A stretch of 64,000 bases of DNA from JBBQLG01 sp964251665 (lineage in GTDB: Bacteria > Bacteroidota > Bacteroidia > Cytophagales > Spirosomataceae): contig CAXUKO010000018.1 in the NCBI GenBank assembly GCA_964251665.1, forward strand, positions 53,610 through 117,609. The letters are read 5' to 3'. Below, in pieces: positions 62,501-64,000 of the stretch (within the stretch, counting starts at the first letter, position 1; the number at the start of each line of letters is the position of its first letter). A program made the translations under genes and the position numbers. The notes below the pieces were generated by a model. The model was not told where the DNA came from. It searched no databases and was given only the letters and a program-made list of their open reading frames with translations.

Positions 62501-64000
62501 TTTGACCAACACCGCTTACGTACTGCAACCGTTCAGCATTCCGAACTATGGCAACACGACATCGGATCACAGCCCAATCGAAGCCCGTTTCGACATCAGC
62601 CTGTTAACGACTCCGGTAACAGCGCTGACACTGACCGCTTCCGCTACGCCAACGACGCTGTTAACCACCGGTACGACCACGCTGTCGGCAACGGTAGCGG
62701 GTGGTACTACACCCTACAGCTACAGCTTTAGTGGGCCCGGCACCATCGCGCCCAATGGCAACATCGCTACGGTGTCGAACCTGCCAGCGGGGGTGCAGAC
62801 CTTTACTGTTACAGCTGTTGACAGCACCACCCCAGCCAGCCAGAGCCTCTCGGCTACCGTCAGTGTGACGGTGACGCAGGCGAACACCGCACCGGTAGCC
62901 ACTACCATCGCGAACCAAACGGCTACGGTTGGTACCGCTTTTACCCTGACCATCCCTGCCTTCACCGATGCCGAAACGCCTGGCGCGCTGACCTACACAG
63001 CCAGCGGTTTACCGGCGGAGCTGAACTTTGATGCTGGTACGCGGGCAATCTCGGGTACGGTCAGCAGCACAACCGGTTCGCCCTTTACGGTGACCATCAC
63101 GGCGACTGACCCCGGTTCACTCTCGGCCAGCACCGCCTTTACGCTCACGGTTAACCCGGCGGCAATACCCACGCTGACGGCGTCGCCAACGGCCTTATCG
63201 AGCTTTACGACCAATCAGGGGCTGCCCTCAGCGGCTCAAACCTATATCCTGCAACCAGCCAACCTGACAAGCCCGATCACCATTACGCCCCCAGACGGTG
63301 TGGAGGTCATGGTCACTTCAGAAGGGTGTGGCTATACAACCTCGCTGGTGATACCCGCTTCCAGCGATCCAGTGACGGTATACGTCCGATTAACGGGAGC
63401 CAGCACCGTAACGAACGGCGTCGTGACAAATGTGAGCGGTCCGGCTTCTGCCAGCGTTGTGATCAATGGCATGGTCAACACAGCCCCGGTTGCTACGGCC
63501 AATACCAATCAGACCGCTACCGTCGGGCTCGCCTTCTCCTACACGGTTAACGCCTTCACCGATACCGAAACACCCAACAGCCTGACGTATGCGGCCAGTG
63601 GTCTGCCAACGGGTCTAACCTTCGATGCTGCTACGCGGGTCGTCTCAGGAACAGCCACAACGACCGGCGAAAACAGCGTCACGGTGACGGCTACTGATTC
63701 AGGAAACCTCTCGGCCAGCACCAGCTTCACCATCACGGTGGTACCCGCACCGGTGGTGGTGACCTCCCTCTCGCTGACCGCTTCGGCTACGCCAACAGCG
63801 ATTCTGACCACGGGCACAACGACGCTCTCGGCTACAGTAGGCGGTGGTACAACGCCTTACACCTACAGCTTCGCCGGGCCAGGTACTATCACGCCTGCTG
63901 GCAACACCGCTACGGTGTCGAACCTGCCAGCGGGCGTGCAAACCCTCACCGTCACAGCTACCGACAGCACTACACCAGTTAGCCAGAGCCTCTCGGCTAC
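59568..64000 (+). CDS. Giant secreted endonuclease/exonuclease/phosphatase-domain protein with Ig-like repeats, 3' end missing
   Basis: The frame opened at the ATG at 59568 stays open to the window edge (1477 codons). Signal peptide: LWLLFAVFLMAQSASWAQ. Then a beta-sandwich (about 20-245), two BACON/Ig-like domains (about 250-475), an OB-fold domain of the secreted-nuclease type (about 480-660: QLYIQDATGGIAVYSG) and an EEP catalytic domain (about 695-1010). The EEP motifs are N701 with E703 (AWNMEFFG), E752/E753 (ISTEEVSD), H in VAVHGKSG, D914 and N916 (LGDYND) and D1000-H1001 (TSDHSP). From about 1015 on, cadherin/He_PIG-like Ig repeats follow. It probably degrades extracellular nucleic acid and is exported by type IX secretion, whose C-terminal signal would lie outside the window. 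Confidence 0.88.
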   Translation, partial: MHQLLRVTSRLWLLFAVFLMAQSASWAQVVITPASLTYTQDFNTLPASGTVAFANNTTIPGWYASVSNTATPPASISASSGSSNSGYTYSFGTGTNADRSLGAVISGGVYFGSPATGAIGLRYGVLFQNNTGSPITALAVSYTGEQWRNGSNASTQPLTVDFATGTGLLVSSTVTSGYTAVPALTFTSPIATTATATALDGNSAANRTLLSATITFATPLADGQQVLLRWTDLNDPGNDHGLGIDDLTVVAVLPSTTPTLAANPTSLTGFVASQGAVSNVQTYTVTGSNLNTTPVSVSATANIELSTDNSTFTSTLSLPTTASAISQVVYARLTNATPTGTFSGAITNTANSTLTASVTVSGQVSAPNTPALTVAPTALSSFTTLQGTASSEQSYTLSAAYLSNAIQVSAPSGVEISQTSGSGFSSSLTLPLSTTSAVVYARLTGNGGPATITGTITNISGSLTANVAITGTVSSTSPYTSIATARAGVGSTFTIAGRVTVSNQLGARQLYIQDATGGIAVYSGSTGPDFSSLVQLGDSVQVRGPVTVFNGYLELTGTNNFTVVSGAGTSIPAPIAVTPDQLSSYQGRLVSISSATITPVAATFSGGTNYTITAGGQSATLYISANSPLSGAGQPANPVSVTGIAERFVSKATTTGTDGMQFQPRILADIPGSTPATDLTCTVGSGSTLTRDQTLDIAAWNMEFFGADAGTITCPGNKTLVYNDMGPTNEDLQQTNATKVLTSLNADIISTEEVSDIVRFDAAVKAIPGSYSYVCSDKFSYFFQDECDQVPSQGTVFGPTKFAQKVCVVYNTATVTPVLAETKALLFQKSADYTYPGALGGNGNGSGWASGRLPFLFVANVTINGVTKKIHVVAVHGKSGSAKADFERRVQDYNDLKTELDTNYPTANVVILGDYNDKSTASIYTTSPISSFNSFVTDVTNYSVVTKPLEQGGCYTYNPSGGSFIDHITISNDLQKGYLTNTAYVLQPFSIPNYGNTTSDHSPIEARFDISLLTTPVTALTLTASATPTTLLTTGTTTLSATVAGGTTPYSYSFSGPGTIAPNGNIATVSNLPAGVQTFTVTAVDSTTPASQSLSATVSVTVTQANTAPVATTIANQTATVGTAFTLTIPAFTDAETPGALTYTASGLPAELNFDAGTRAISGTVSSTTGSPFTVTITATDPGSLSASTAFTLTVNPAAIPTLTASPTALSSFTTNQGLPSAAQTYILQPANLTSPITITPPDGVEVMVTSEGCGYTTSLVIPASSDPVTVYVRLTGASTVTNGVVTNVSGPASASVVINGMVNTAPVATANTNQTATVGLAFSYTVNAFTDTETPNSLTYAASGLPTGLTFDAATRVVSGTATTTGENSVTVTATDSGNLSASTSFTITVVPAPVVVTSLSLTASATPTAILTTGTTTLSATVGGGTTPYTYSFAGPGTITPAGNTATVSNLPAGVQTLTVTATDSTTPVSQSLSA
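62616..64000 (+). repeat. Ig-like repeat units inside the EEP nuclease gene
   Basis: Two copies of an Ig/SprB-like unit start near 62623 (protein LTLTASATPTTLLTTGTTTL) and near 63767 (LSLTASATPTAILTTGTTTL), about 1140 bases apart, and are similar at DNA level. Between them lie two He_PIG/cadherin-like units (APVATTIANQTATVGTAFTL and APVATANTNQTATVGLAFSY) and one BACON-like unit. This is modular duplication; the right edge cuts the last unit. Confidence 0.8.

Overview
The window looks like chromosomal DNA of a Bacteroidetes bacterium of the Spirosoma type (Cytophagales). The signs are four SusC or SusD outer-membrane loci, an ECF sigma/FecR/STN-TonB receptor cascade, many -7 boxes of the Bacteroidetes form TAnnTTTG, and weak or absent Shine-Dalgarno sequences. 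The genus is inferred from gene content, not from a marker gene. No rRNA, insertion sequence, prophage or CRISPR array was seen.

Layout. 1-3656: a SusC/SusD pair (SusD cut by the left edge), divergent from a GH1 beta-glucosidase (4011-5390). 5.4-31 kb: mostly housekeeping genes: zinc-dependent phospholipase C-like protein, Dabb protein, rpsT, radC, M50 protease, HAD phosphatase, a P-loop-truncated ATPase remnant, a heptad-repeat protein, accA, a beta-CASP nuclease, a PBP4-type carboxypeptidase, a CHASE3 kinase/regulator pair, hslV, pyruvate dehydrogenase E2, an MpaB-like protein, an OmpA-like protein, lepA, an Lrp regulator and a lone sufB. Between lepA and the Lrp gene lies a separate minus-strand RNA gene with its own promoter and terminator. 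It holds a class II tRNA fold with a variable region of about 90 nt.

26537-31117 encodes the most striking protein: a 1526-residue nitric oxide synthase with an N-terminal beta-rich region, two globin modules (one without the proximal histidine), a complete NOS oxygenase domain, and a complete FMN/FAD/NADPH reductase. The chain should run from arginine to NO by itself and may then oxidise NO to nitrate.

31.7-42.6 kb is one plus-strand uptake and catabolism locus: ECF sigma factor, FecR anti-sigma, STN-bearing SusC, SusD, BASS-type transporter, exported RraA-like protein, and a Tat-exported enolase-superfamily enzyme. 43.6-54.4 kb is a minus-strand alpha-galactoside utilisation locus: response regulator, TPR histidine kinase, SusC, SusD, IPT/TIG lipoprotein, GH27 alpha-galactosidase and a small lipoprotein. 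54.9-64 kb holds a double ABC ATPase, a secreted AGE-family epimerase, an Ogt methyltransferase, two small unknown genes, and the start of a giant secreted EEP-domain nuclease with Ig-like repeats that runs off the right edge.

A recurring structural theme is long, nearly perfect intergenic hairpins with unrelated arm sequences (8175-8250, 11665-11725, 24214-24259, 32309-32410, 33463-33549, 41018-41085). They mostly lie between co-directional genes of one operon.
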